Positions 42,590-51,804 are shown, numbered from the stretch's first letter. The stretch: DNA of 64,000 nucleotides from JAUWKC01 sp035529895 (GCA_035529895.1 DATKVV010000039.1:1-64000), one strand, 5' to 3'. Program-made: numbers and translations. The notes: generated by a model not told the origin, from the sequence alone.

Positions 42590-44647
42590 ATGAAAGCTGT
42601 AATTGACATACTTGAGGAAAGAATAACCGCTGCGATGGCTGGCGTTACAGGCCGGGAGGGTTGCCCGGCGGTCGTCCGACCCGCTGTCGACCCAAGATTC
42701 GGGGACTATCAGGCCAACGGCATAATGGCGGCGGCCAAGAAGATGCAGACAAAGCCTCGTAAACTTGCCGAACTGGTCGCAGCGAAGCTGGACCTTGACG
42801 ACCTTTGCGAGCCTCCTGAAATAGCGGGGCCGGGCTTTATAAACCTGCGACTGAAGCGGGAATTTGTCGCCGACAGGCTCCTTGAAATCAACGCCGACCA
42901 CGAACATCGCCTTGGCATAGAGAAAGTCGGCCAGCCGAAAATCATCGTTGTCGATTTTAGCGGCCCCAACATCGCCAAGCAGATGCACGTTGGCCACCTC
43001 CGCAGCACCATAATCGGCGACTGTATCTGCCGGCTGCTCGAATTCCTCGGCCACAAAGTTATCCGACAAAACCATATCGGCGACTGGGGAACGAATTTTG
43101 GAATGGTTATTCTTGGTCTATGGCATGTATGCATGGGCGAGGAGAAATGTGGAGACCAAGAGCCATATTATCAAACCGAAATGGGCGAATTAAGGATCCA
43201 CGCAAAAGAGCGACAGAGCTTAAGAGTCATCTGCCAATGCATACGCGACCGTGGTGAGAAAGACTGGCGCGAAGACTCTAAGGAAGAACTGGGAGATGGC
43301 AGAAAGTTCTTCAAGCCTTTTCTTGAGAGACTCGAAGACTGCCAGAAGGATGATGTCTGGCCGAAGATATTACTTGCCTATCAATATGTGAATTTACTTG
43401 AAGAAACTGTTGCGGGTGTGGGGCTGATGATTCCAACACGTAAGAAGAAGGAATTTCATAAAGAAGATGAAAGGTCTTTTGATTATGTATCAATACCGTA
43501 TGAATCTCTCTCGCGTCATGTAACAGCATGTTATTTGCAGAATATCGATGATGAAGATAATGAGCAGGAGAAGAGGGCTTGGAAACGCATTAGCAGAATC
43601 TCAGTGGAAGATTGTCAGGAAATATATGACGTCTTGGGCGTAAATCTCACGGTAAAAGATGTGCGCGGGGAGAGTTTTTATAAGGACATGCTGCGAGATG
43701 TTGTGCAGGAGTTGAAGGATAAAGGTCTTGCAGAGAATTCCAAGGGGGCGGTTTGTGTCTTTCCGGAGGGGTTCAAGAATAAAGAGGGTGAGCACTTACC
43801 ATTTATTGTCCAGAAGTCTGATAAGGCGTATCTTTATGCGACGACGGATTTGGCGGCTATCCGCTATCGGATAAATGAACTGAAAGCACAAGGGATTGTT
43901 TATGTAACCGACGCGCGACAGAAGCTGCATTTTGAGATGCTTTTTGCCGTTGCGAGAATGGCCAAGTGGGTCGGCGACGATGTTGACCTCGTGCACGTTA
44001 TGTTCGGCAGCGTGCTCGGCGAAAATGGCAGGCCCTTGAAAACACGCGCCGGCGAGAACGTTAAGCTCAAGGAGCTGCTCGATGAGGCTGTGGAACGTGC
44101 AAAGACAATTGTCGAGCAAAAGAATCCCGACCTGCCTGCGAAAAGGAAGGATGAGATTGCCAAGGCTGTTGGGATTGGCGCGGTTAAATACGCAGACTTC
44201 TCCAACAACCGAACAAGCGATTATGTCTTCAGCTTCGAGAAGATGCTGGCCATGGACGGCAACACCGCCCCCTACATGCAATACGCCTACGCACGCATAA
44301 AGTCAATCGAGCGAAAGGGCCAAAGCCGTGATATAGATATAGAGACTGAACTTGCCGGCTTGAAAAAGTTAAACCTGACCGAACCCGACGAGTTAAGCCT
44401 TGCAAAATATCTGCTTCGCTTTGGAGAAGCAATACAAGCGGCGGTCGAAGATTACAGGCCGAACTATCTGACGGCGTACCTTTACGAGCTGGCCCAGAAG
44501 TTCAGCGCCTTTTACACGAATTGTCCTGTCCTCGACGCCCCGCCGGACAAGAGGCCTACCCGACTGTTGCTTTGTGATTTGACCGCGAAGACCATCAAGC
44601 ATGGCCTGACCGAGCTTCTGGGCATCCAGGTTGTCGAGCAGATGTAG
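42590..44647 (+). CDS. argS: Arginyl-tRNA synthetase with a large internal insertion
   Basis: A 685-residue class I synthetase charging tRNA-Arg. Intact features are the N-terminal domain (FGDYQANGIM), the HIGH motif HVGHLRSTIIGD, NHIGDWGTNFGM, GESFYKDML, the late KTRAGENVKL loop and the C-terminal anticodon-binding domain. Between GDWG (near residue 165) and NLTVKDVRGE (near 350) there are about 190 residues, where E. coli ArgS has about 95. The extra part is lysine/glutamate-rich and coded by AT-richer DNA. The ATG lies just after a CTCTGTG repeat and has no good ribosome-binding site. Confidence 0.94.
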   Translation: MKAVIDILEERITAAMAGVTGREGCPAVVRPAVDPRFGDYQANGIMAAAKKMQTKPRKLAELVAAKLDLDDLCEPPEIAGPGFINLRLKREFVADRLLEINADHEHRLGIEKVGQPKIIVVDFSGPNIAKQMHVGHLRSTIIGDCICRLLEFLGHKVIRQNHIGDWGTNFGMVILGLWHVCMGEEKCGDQEPYYQTEMGELRIHAKERQSLRVICQCIRDRGEKDWREDSKEELGDGRKFFKPFLERLEDCQKDDVWPKILLAYQYVNLLEETVAGVGLMIPTRKKKEFHKEDERSFDYVSIPYESLSRHVTACYLQNIDDEDNEQEKRAWKRISRISVEDCQEIYDVLGVNLTVKDVRGESFYKDMLRDVVQELKDKGLAENSKGAVCVFPEGFKNKEGEHLPFIVQKSDKAYLYATTDLAAIRYRINELKAQGIVYVTDARQKLHFEMLFAVARMAKWVGDDVDLVHVMFGSVLGENGRPLKTRAGENVKLKELLDEAVERAKTIVEQKNPDLPAKRKDEIAKAVGIGAVKYADFSNNRTSDYVFSFEKMLAMDGNTAPYMQYAYARIKSIERKGQSRDIDIETELAGLKKLNLTEPDELSLAKYLLRFGEAIQAAVEDYRPNYLTAYLYELAQKFSAFYTNCPVLDAPPDKRPTRLLLCDLTAKTIKHGLTELLGIQVVEQM

Positions 44648-44658
44648 GGGGTGCAGCA

Positions 44659-45069
44659 ATGAGAATCGTTGAAAAAGATTTTCGCCTAAGCACTAAAAAG
44701 CGTAACGAGATGATCGACATTACCAGCGAGGTCGGCTCAATTGTCAGCCAATCCGGCATCACTACGGGTGACGTAATCGTCTATTGTCCTCATACAACGG
44801 CGGCAATTACAATAAACGAAAACGCCGACCCTTCCGTTCCCCACGATATACTCCTGACCCTCGAGGAGTTGATACCACATCATCGCGCGGGCTACAGGCA
44901 TTTTGAGGGAAACTCCGATGCGCATGCCAAGAGTTCAATAGTTGGCTGCAGCAGGCAAATCCTCATAAAAGACAAATCAATGAACCTTGGCACCTGGCAG
45001 GGCATCTTTTTCTGTGAATTTGACGGCCCCCGCAGCAGGAGAGTAATTGTCCAGGTCCGCGGCGAATGA
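44659..45069 (+). CDS. YjbQ/UPF0047-family protein
   Basis: A 136-residue protein of the YjbQ family, some members of which have thiamine-phosphate synthase activity. The conserved metal-site segments are VIVYCPHTTAAITINENAD, HFEGNSDAHAKSS and LGTWQGIFFCEFDGPRSR. Complete length. It begins 12 bases after argS with GGGGG upstream, so it is probably co-transcribed. Its physiological role is not certain. Confidence 0.92.
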   Translation: MRIVEKDFRLSTKKRNEMIDITSEVGSIVSQSGITTGDVIVYCPHTTAAITINENADPSVPHDILLTLEELIPHHRAGYRHFEGNSDAHAKSSIVGCSRQILIKDKSMNLGTWQGIFFCEFDGPRSRRVIVQVRGE

Positions 45070-45113
45070 GGAAACAATCGGCTTGCATCTGTTCTTGTTG
45101 AGGATGGTAAACA

Positions 45114-46304
45114 GTGAAGAATGGGTATTGCCGCGGGATTAGCGCAAATATAATCCTGTTAGGCATCGTCAGTTTCCTGAACGATGTGAGCAGTGAAATG
45201 ATAATGCCTGTTTTACCGATGTTTATCACCGCACTGGGCGGCGCCGGTCTGGCCGTCGGCCTAATCGGGGGTCTGAGAGACTGCATTTCGAGCATTCTGC
45301 AGGTTCTGTGCGGCTATTGGTCCGATAGAACGGGCAAGAGGAAGATATTTGTCTGGTCGGGATACCTTGTTTCGGCTGTTTTCAAACTATCTCTGGCTTT
45401 TTGCAGGACGTACCCTCTTGCTATACTTTTGGCCGGTCTGGAGAGGATGGGCAAGGGGTTGAGAACCGCCGCACGGGACGCAATTATTGCCGACTCAATG
45501 CCCGCCCAGAGAGGTAAAGGCTTTGGAGTTCACCGGGCTTTGGACTCCTCCGGTGCGATTCTGGGCTCAATCCTCGCGTTTTTGCTGCTTTCGCTGCTGA
45601 ATGTCGGCTATCGGCCTGTCATATTCATAGCCGGGGTGATTGGCCTGGCTTCCCTGATTGCGATGCGTTTTGTAAAAGACGCCGGAGCACAGCGGCACAA
45701 TATTAGCCTGAAGGTGGGATTGAGAGCCCTTCCAAAACCTCTGAGACTGTTTATTGTGGTTTCCGGGGTATTCGCTCTTGGGAATTTCAGTTACATGTTT
45801 TTCATAATTCGGGCGCAGCAAAGCTTTTCGGGTAAACTATCGGTCGCAGTTCCCATTCTTTTGTACGCTCTTTTTAATATTGTTTATGCAATTCTTGCCG
45901 TTCCTTTCGGGCATCTGTCGGATAGAATCGGAAGGGGAAAAGTCATTATTCTTGGCTATTTGTTGTTTGCGCTAACCTCGTTTGGCTTCGCGGCTTTTAC
46001 TTCGCTGCCTGCTTTTGTGCTATTATTTGCCCTTTACGGTGCAACATACGCGGCGATTGATGGCACACAGCGGGCTTTTGTGGCCGACTTGTCTTGCCGG
46101 ACTTTAGAAGCCACGGCCTTGGGGACATTTCACACCACGATAGGTGTTTCGGCTTTGGCGGCAGGTCTTGTGGCGGGTTTTCTGTGGCAAAACATCGGCG
46201 CAAGCGTGACTTTCATTTATGGCGGCGTCGTGGCTTTGGTTGCAACGCTCTTGTTGATAGTTTTCAGAGGCTCCTTTTGCCGTGTGGGAGAACCAACCGG
46301 ATAG
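45114..46304 (+). CDS. Major facilitator superfamily transporter
   Basis: A 396-residue inner-membrane transporter with about 12 hydrophobic segments. It opens FLNDVSSEMIMPVLP, and has the MFS loop GYWSDRTGKRK after helix 2 and RDAIIADSMPAQRGKGFG after helix 4. The second half repeats the loop as GHLSDRIGRGK. GTG at 45114 follows GAGGATGG. The substrate is unknown; the FLNDxSSEMI start is typical of a planctomycete drug-transporter-like subgroup. Confidence 0.9.
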   Translation: MKNGYCRGISANIILLGIVSFLNDVSSEMIMPVLPMFITALGGAGLAVGLIGGLRDCISSILQVLCGYWSDRTGKRKIFVWSGYLVSAVFKLSLAFCRTYPLAILLAGLERMGKGLRTAARDAIIADSMPAQRGKGFGVHRALDSSGAILGSILAFLLLSLLNVGYRPVIFIAGVIGLASLIAMRFVKDAGAQRHNISLKVGLRALPKPLRLFIVVSGVFALGNFSYMFFIIRAQQSFSGKLSVAVPILLYALFNIVYAILAVPFGHLSDRIGRGKVIILGYLLFALTSFGFAAFTSLPAFVLLFALYGATYAAIDGTQRAFVADLSCRTLEATALGTFHTTIGVSALAAGLVAGFLWQNIGASVTFIYGGVVALVATLLLIVFRGSFCRVGEPTG

Positions 46305-46432
46305 ACTGCGTTCCTGGGCATGGAGCGCTGCGACGTCATGTGTTATTCTCTGAATTTGGCGAGTTTCTCTTTCGTAAATTGAGGGTCTGTGTGGATTTGG
46401 ACGACCGCAGAGTCGGTTCTGCAAAGGTACAT

Positions 46433-46631
46433 AAAAAAGGCGAGGTGGTGGGACCGGCTGGGGGGGAAACCGGCGTGCCACGCTGCCTCGCCGAGGTTCA
46501 TAAGCTGCGTACGAGCAGCCGCATTTCACAACGTCAGATAATACGCCAAATCTACCGCCTTCAGAAAAGCCTGTCAAACAAAAAATAAACAACCTCAGGG
46601 GTGTTTTCTCCCCCGATTACTTAAACCCAAC
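46433..46631 (-). ncRNA. Candidate small RNA of about 200 nt
   Basis: On the minus strand a strong promoter (46638-46666) predicts a start near 46631. About 200 bases on there is a GC-rich hairpin, GGCGAGG/CCTCGCC (arms 46486-46492 and 46439-46445), followed by six U residues (46438 down to 46433): an intrinsic terminator. Inside, further complementary arms are visible, such as CCGG/CCGG around a C7 loop and GCTGC/GCAGC. No convincing frame or known RNA family was recognised. It lies in a 500-base gap between the MFS gene and topoisomerase VI A. Confidence 0.5.
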
Positions 46632-46637
46632 ATTGGG

Positions 46638-46666
46638 ATTATACCCCCTACGGGGATAAAATGCAA
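46638..46666 (-). promoter_or_regulatory. Sigma-70-type promoter for the candidate small RNA
   Basis: Minus-strand TTGCAT (46661-46666), a 17-base spacer and perfect TATAAT (46638-46643). No minus-strand protein gene follows, which is the reason to suspect a non-coding transcript. Confidence 0.6.
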
Positions 46667-46810
46667 GCACAAAATCGCTTTTTTTTTGTTTTTTTCGGGT
46701 GTTCCATTACCCCACCGCCCCCCAAGCCCCGGAACAGCTTGAATTTTTCGGCGTGTTAGCGTAGATTATGGCAAATAAACATAAGGTTGTTACTTTTTGG
46801 GAGCTTTCCA

Positions 46811-47905
46811 ATGTCAAAGCCCAAAACTGTCCCAGTGGCGAAAAAGATAGTCGAAACCGCCAGGGACGTACACGAAAGAATTCTGAAGAACAAAAGCCCA
46901 ACCATGATTACACCTGTGCGCTCGCTGAGCAATGTCAAATATCAGCTCAAGACCGGCTATTTCGAGATGCTGGGCAGAAACAAGCAGCGAACCCTGACTG
47001 TAAGCACCGTAAAGACTTTCGCACAGACCCTTAAGATGATGTCTCTTGCCAAGGAGCTTATCGACAAAAGCGATATGGCCACCAAAAGAGAGGCCTACTA
47101 CATTTCCAAAAACTGGGGTAAGGCCGGTTTCTCCGAACAGGCGGAGTCGGATACCATTATGGACGACGTCGAGGCAATGTTCGGCGTTAACCGCGAACAA
47201 CTGAGATTCACCCCTGAGGAAAAAGGCGGCGACGTGGCCGGCAGATTAATCGTTGTTGACACCGACGCCAAAGGCAAAAAAATTAGGGTCGATTGCACAA
47301 AATTCGGCTCCGGCGCCTATTCAATACCAACAGAGGTCGAGGACCTTCAATTCCAGAGCGAGGCCAAATTTGTTCTCGCTATCGAGACCGCCGGTATGTT
47401 CCAAAGGCTTGTTAAATACGATTACTGGGAAAAGTCAAAATGCATCCTTGTCAGTATGGGGGGCGTCCCCACGCGTGCCTGCCGCAGGTTCATAAGAAGA
47501 CTGACCGACCAATTGAAAATTCCTGTCTATGCTTTTGTCGACGGCGACCCTTACGGCTATTTCAATATCTACCGAACCCTCAAAGTCGGCTCGGGTAATG
47601 CCGCCCACATGAACAGGTTCTTCTGCGTCCCCTCGGTCAGCTTCCTTGGCGTAACACCGGAGGACATCATAACCTACAAGCTGCCTACACATCCCCTCAA
47701 AGAGGTAGACATAAAAAGAGCAAAGGACGCTTTGAAGAACGACCCCTTTGTCAAACATCACAAGCCCTGGCAGAAGGCAATCAACCAAATGCTGAATATG
47801 CATGTTCGTGTTGAGCAGCAGGCCTTTGCCAAACATGGCCTGGATTTCGTGGTTAAAAAGTATCTTCCGGCCAAGTTAAAAGACCCGTCAGAATTTTTGC
47901 CCTGA
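46811..47905 (+). CDS. top6A: DNA topoisomerase VI subunit A (Spo11-like)
   Basis: A 364-residue type IIB topoisomerase DNA-cleaving subunit. The CAP-domain tyrosine lies in TKREAYYISK (Tyr96/Tyr97). The TOPRIM domain has LAIETAGMFQRL and DGDPYGYFNIYRTLKVGSG. Both are in order and complete. Topoisomerase VI is characteristic of archaea and plants and patchy in bacteria. The ATP-hydrolysing B subunit, usually adjacent, is not in the window. ATG 46811 has GGGAG upstream. Confidence 0.92.
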   Translation: MSKPKTVPVAKKIVETARDVHERILKNKSPTMITPVRSLSNVKYQLKTGYFEMLGRNKQRTLTVSTVKTFAQTLKMMSLAKELIDKSDMATKREAYYISKNWGKAGFSEQAESDTIMDDVEAMFGVNREQLRFTPEEKGGDVAGRLIVVDTDAKGKKIRVDCTKFGSGAYSIPTEVEDLQFQSEAKFVLAIETAGMFQRLVKYDYWEKSKCILVSMGGVPTRACRRFIRRLTDQLKIPVYAFVDGDPYGYFNIYRTLKVGSGNAAHMNRFFCVPSVSFLGVTPEDIITYKLPTHPLKEVDIKRAKDALKNDPFVKHHKPWQKAINQMLNMHVRVEQQAFAKHGLDFVVKKYLPAKLKDPSEFLP

Positions 47906-48007
47906 TTTTGTTTTGCACTGGCGGACACCGCCGTAAACCGGTATCTTGAATGTGTTCTTGTTTGGGTGGATTGAGTCAATTGGTTCTGAATTCGCAGCTA
48001 TTCTTTT

Positions 48008-48727
48008 ATGACAAAGATCTCTGAAAGGATAGAACGCATAAAGTACACCATCCACTCTGCCTGTGCCCGCATCGGCAGAGACCCCGGCGAAATAGAGCTT
48101 GTCGTTGTAACTAAATCTACTGACTTCGAGGGCATAAAGGAAGTTATCCGGTTGGGCTGTACCGAACTGGGTGAGAACCGCGTTCAGCAACTGAAAAAAG
48201 TCTCTGCACAGGTATCGGAGTTTTTCCAGCAGCGGGACGGGAATTCGCCTTCGTATAAAGTCAATTGGCACATGGTCGGGCATCTGCAGCGCAACAAGGT
48301 TCGCCAGGTCCTGCCCATCATCTCTTTGGTACATTCGGTTGACACGCTTCGGCTGGCCGAAGAGATAGAGGCCTCAGCGGCGAAACTGGGCTTGTGTCCA
48401 AGCGTGCTTATACAGACCAATACCTCCAACGAGCCGCAGAAATACGGCGTTCCGGTCGGGGCTGCCACGCATCTTGCCGAGCAGATTATGACTTTGTCCA
48501 ATTTGAAGCTCGTGGGCTTGATGACTATGGCCCCTTTGACCCATAATAAGGACGTAATTCGTGCTTGTTTTTCCCGCGCAAGGGAGTTGTTTATCGAGAT
48601 GCGAGGTGAGAAAATAGTCGGTCCCGACTTTGCCGAGCTTAGTATGGGTATGAGCTCAGATTACGAGATTGCCGTCGAAGAGGGGGCGACTATCCTTCGT
48701 ATAGGCTCGGCTATCTTTGCCGGTTGA
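48008..48727 (+). CDS. YggS-family PLP-binding protein (PLPBP)
   Basis: A 239-residue PLP homeostasis protein. The cofactor lysine is Lys36 in VVVTKST; conserved segments are LGENRVQQL, WHMVGHLQRNKV, LIQTNTSNEPQKYGV, GLMTMAPLT and LSMGMSSDYEIAVEEGATI. Single-domain alanine-racemase fold without racemase activity in characterised members. Complete length. No clear ribosome-binding site at the ATG. Confidence 0.94.
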   Translation: MTKISERIERIKYTIHSACARIGRDPGEIELVVVTKSTDFEGIKEVIRLGCTELGENRVQQLKKVSAQVSEFFQQRDGNSPSYKVNWHMVGHLQRNKVRQVLPIISLVHSVDTLRLAEEIEASAAKLGLCPSVLIQTNTSNEPQKYGVPVGAATHLAEQIMTLSNLKLVGLMTMAPLTHNKDVIRACFSRARELFIEMRGEKIVGPDFAELSMGMSSDYEIAVEEGATILRIGSAIFAG

Positions 48728-48743
48728 CCGATGATTCTGCCGG

Positions 48744-48950
48744 ATGGGGAATAACAAAGGTCTCGAAGTACCGGCAACACGAGGACCGATAACACCAGCC
48801 GCACCAAGAAAAAAGGAAAAAAACGCAAAGTACCGCTTCCGACCAGCCGAGAATTACTCTGACTGCTTCGTGCGCGATTTATATTGGGGCCGGGGACTCC
48901 ATTTCGCGCCTTCTCAAACGCCGACAGAGGCGTTTGAGGGCGTTGGTTAA
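48744..48950 (+). CDS. Hypothetical basic protein, 68 aa
   Basis: A short ATG frame between yggS and the phosphatase, with a lysine/arginine-rich middle (APRKKEKNAKYRFRP) and DCFVRDLYWGRGLHF. No family recognised and the ribosome-binding site is weak. Its last codons contain a perfect hairpin (48913-48938), which may mean the frame is chance sequence over an RNA structure. Confidence 0.3.
   Translation: MGNNKGLEVPATRGPITPAAPRKKEKNAKYRFRPAENYSDCFVRDLYWGRGLHFAPSQTPTEAFEGVG
48913..48938. repeat. Perfect ten-base hairpin
   Basis: CTCAAACGCC (48913-48922) and GGCGTTTGAG (48929-48938) pair without mismatch around GACAGA. No U-run follows on either strand, so it is not a standard terminator. It may shape the leader of the phosphatase gene that starts 65 bases downstream. 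Confidence 0.6.
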
Positions 48951-49002
48951 GTGACGGGAAATCCTCAAGGGTCCCGTAAGGCTACTGTGAAAGGTAAATG
49001 AA

Positions 49003-50340
49003 ATGGGCAAAGCTGGCCTGATAATACGTTCTGCGTTTGCAAAAATGTCGGAAAACGGACACCCGAAGAATCACCATGCCGCTGACTTAACGGCTGACCT
49101 GCCACAAAACTTCACTGACGTGCTCTATTTGACCAACAAGGCAAGTATGCCCCCTGAAATAAAGCGTCTCCTCAGGCAAAAGAGCCTTTCTTCGGCACTA
49201 CTCTCTATAGACAAGTTCCCGCAGATACTGCACCGGCTTGACCTTATCGGCACCGTCATTTTAGATGCGGAGGGATTGGACGTCTCACAGCAGCAAAAGT
49301 TGGCAAGGATAATCGAATCCCTCGAGACGGGAAACATTGGCGCCATTTTGCTTAACAACCGCGTGAAATTGCCCGTAAAAAGTTTTTCTTTGGTCCCGAC
49401 AAAGATGAGCTTTTCTTTGGCCAGCACCATGGAATCCGTTTCGATAGACGAACTGTGGGTAAGAATCAGCGTCAATCTTGCATACCGAAAGAGAGGTTCT
49501 GAAATTGCTGTAAGACCCGCGGTGCCGCCGATTCAGATGCAAAAGTTTCACGCCAACCGATTGGCCGAGAAACTTCAAATTACGGGGGCTTTGGTCGATA
49601 CTCTGGCCGAGCAGCTTCGTATGGCCGGCCTTGTTCAGCGTGATTTCCTGCCTGCTCAACTGCCCGACACCGACGAGGTGCAGTGGGCCGCCACTTTTCT
49701 GCCTGCCGAGTGGGTCTCCGGTGACATGTACGATATCGCGCGCATCGACGAGCAGCACATCGGCTTTTATGTTGCTGATGCGGTCGGTCACGCCATGCCT
49801 GCGGCCCTCTTAACGATATTCGTAAAGCAGGCTCTGGTTATGCGCGAGACCATCGAGAACAATTATCGTATATTCTCCCCGGCGGAGGTCATGGATGGTC
49901 TCAATCGGCGAATGGCCGGACAGAAGCTCTCCGGATATCAATTTGCCACGTGTTGTTATTGCCTGCTGAATGTAAAAACCCTCCAGCTTACCTATGCCCG
50001 GGCGGGCCATCCCTACCCCATTCTTATAAGGCCCGGCGAGCCGCCGCGACAGTTGGAAATACAAGGCGCCCTGCTCGGAATTTTTGAACAGTCCGAATAC
50101 ACACAGCAGACTATTCAGCTTCAAAGCGGCGACAAAGTGCTCCTGTATTCCGACGGCGCAGAACCATTTATCGGCAGCTTCGATGAGGTGACCGGCTTTA
50201 ATTTCAGCGAGGAATTCAGCGAAATCAGGGATTTGTGCGCCGTTGAGATGGTGGACAAGTTCAACGCACTGGCCCAGCATAAGAAAATCGCGCCTTCGGA
50301 AGTGGATGATATTACGGCGGTGGTCCTCGAAGTGCTTTAG
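49003..50340 (+). CDS. SpoIIE/RsbU-type PP2C serine phosphatase
   Basis: A 445-residue regulatory phosphatase. The N-terminal 150 residues look like a degenerate receiver-type alpha/beta domain; a linker helix follows. The C-terminal PP2C domain has WVSGDMYDI, YVADAVGHAMPAALL, TYARAGHPYPILI, VLLYSDGAEPF and the final DDITAVVLEV, so the metal-binding aspartates are present. Such proteins dephosphorylate anti-sigma antagonists in stress signalling. No kinase or antagonist partner is adjacent. The ATG has a distant AAAGG. Confidence 0.92.
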   Translation: MGKAGLIIRSAFAKMSENGHPKNHHAADLTADLPQNFTDVLYLTNKASMPPEIKRLLRQKSLSSALLSIDKFPQILHRLDLIGTVILDAEGLDVSQQQKLARIIESLETGNIGAILLNNRVKLPVKSFSLVPTKMSFSLASTMESVSIDELWVRISVNLAYRKRGSEIAVRPAVPPIQMQKFHANRLAEKLQITGALVDTLAEQLRMAGLVQRDFLPAQLPDTDEVQWAATFLPAEWVSGDMYDIARIDEQHIGFYVADAVGHAMPAALLTIFVKQALVMRETIENNYRIFSPAEVMDGLNRRMAGQKLSGYQFATCCYCLLNVKTLQLTYARAGHPYPILIRPGEPPRQLEIQGALLGIFEQSEYTQQTIQLQSGDKVLLYSDGAEPFIGSFDEVTGFNFSEEFSEIRDLCAVEMVDKFNALAQHKKIAPSEVDDITAVVLEVL

Positions 50341-50491
50341 CCGGGCGTTTGGCGTTTCGCACGTTAACTCTAAATTATATTCACCTTGCTGCACTAACAG
50401 GGGCTGTTTCTGTAATTCACCGCAGAATGGCCACACAAGTGCAAAAAAAAGCCGAGCCAAAGCAGCTCGACTAAGTAATGGTGCCGTGCAA

Positions 50492-51796
50492 TTATTCTTC
50501 TTTCTTATTCTCAAGCCTCTTAATATTTTGACGAGCTTCTCTCATCGGGAACTTATCCGAGTCCCGAACGCCTTCGCCCACTATAAGACAGTTTTTGAAA
50601 GCCTCCAGAGCTCTCTCTTTCTGGCCTATCTGCAAATAGGCGTCCCCGAGATAAAAATAGGTCGATTCCGACCAGCCTTTCAGATTCGGATATTCTCTAA
50701 GGGCTTTCTTATAAATCTCAATAGCCTTTTCGTACTGCCCCATGTGGTCATAGCTTATGCCAATCATCGCCAACGCTTCTTCTCCTATCGCACCGAGATG
50801 CGCATATCTTTCGTAAACCTCGTGGTAGATTTTGATGGCCTCTGCAGGTTGTCGCTTTTTATGAAGTAACTCCTCGCCCCGGTCAAAGAGAGCGCGGGCT
50901 TCTGCCAATTCTTCCTTATCTATTATCCTCGCCCCTTCGGGAATCTCGAAGTCAAAGGTTTCATGCGGGATTTCCGGGTTATAAACGAAACTGTCCGCAT
51001 AGACATCGGGCGGCCCTTCGGCGTATGTATTTTTCCAATACTTGCCCTGCGCTATTAGTTTGCTTTCCACGTCGAATACCATCCAGAACGAAGCAGACAA
51101 CGGCTCATAGCTGCACGTAACGAAGACACAATCTCGTTCTTGTTCACCTTTGCCGTATTTTCCATAGGTTTCCTGCCAATTGTGCGCCATCACTTTCAGC
51201 GTCTTGAGCATCGTGCCGGCCAGCCACGGGCTTAACTCCGCCGCTTTGTACCAGAATTTCAAGTCGTGAATCATAGGCCCGGATTTTATCTTTACCAGAT
51301 TATCGGCCCGCCAGTATTCATAGGCCGTTTTGCCTTGGACTACGAAAATCTTTTTCTCATCCTGAAATCGCATATACAGTGAATTGGCGTCATCAAGCTT
51401 AATCCAGCATTTGAAGGGAATTGATTCGGAGCCGTACAGATTTGTGCCGGAAACGATAAGAGTCCGAATCTCCTGAAGTGCCTCAATCGTTTGTTCGACT
51501 GCCCAGGCCGGCTTAACTGATTTATCCCATAAGATTATTGAAGCTACAACTGCCATCAGAACTGTCGCAGCCGCAGCAAATCTTGTTATCCTGTTTTTCA
51601 TAATCTTTCTCCATACTTCAACGTTTGTTATTGTCTTATGCTGGTGCAAAGCGCATTGTTCGCCGTGTGACTTCAGAGTTCGAACCGCTCTCGGATGCTC
51701 CTGCCGCCATTTCTCGAAATCCGCTGCCGGCTTATCGAATGGGGCCGCTTTGCGGATGGCCTCGTCCAGCCGTTTGTTCTGCCTTGAAATTTTCAT
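50492..51796 (-). CDS. Membrane protein with TPR repeats, sigma-factor partner
   Basis: A 434-residue protein with one membrane segment (RFAAAATVLMAVVASIILW, near residue 80), a periplasmic beta-rich domain, and TPR-like helices at the end (AIEIYKKALREYPNLKGW, then FYLGDAYLQIGQKERALEAF). It starts eight bases after the sigma gene stop, so it probably acts as the anti-sigma or sensor partner, a common planctomycete arrangement. No zinc-binding anti-sigma motif is visible. The ATG at 51796 is preferred over TTG at 51802. Confidence 0.8.
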   Translation of the reverse strand: MKISRQNKRLDEAIRKAAPFDKPAADFEKWRQEHPRAVRTLKSHGEQCALHQHKTITNVEVWRKIMKNRITRFAAAATVLMAVVASIILWDKSVKPAWAVEQTIEALQEIRTLIVSGTNLYGSESIPFKCWIKLDDANSLYMRFQDEKKIFVVQGKTAYEYWRADNLVKIKSGPMIHDLKFWYKAAELSPWLAGTMLKTLKVMAHNWQETYGKYGKGEQERDCVFVTCSYEPLSASFWMVFDVESKLIAQGKYWKNTYAEGPPDVYADSFVYNPEIPHETFDFEIPEGARIIDKEELAEARALFDRGEELLHKKRQPAEAIKIYHEVYERYAHLGAIGEEALAMIGISYDHMGQYEKAIEIYKKALREYPNLKGWSESTYFYLGDAYLQIGQKERALEAFKNCLIVGEGVRDSDKFPMREARQNIKRLENKKEE

Positions 51797-51804
51797 AACC
51801 AAAT

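Noticed and set aside
46433..46500. Possible RNase P RNA, SRP RNA or SAM riboswitch because of CTGGGGGGGAAACC and GGGACCGGC strings
   Set aside because: The universally conserved RNase P core (GAGGAAAGTCCGG), the SRP GGAAGG/AGCAGC loop and the SAM-I core are all missing.
46094..46592. Overlapping frames on both strands at the end of the MFS gene (46094-46588 plus, 46104-46592 minus)
   Set aside because: They run across the MFS 3' end and the hairpin region in a different frame or strand; low-complexity and no family match.
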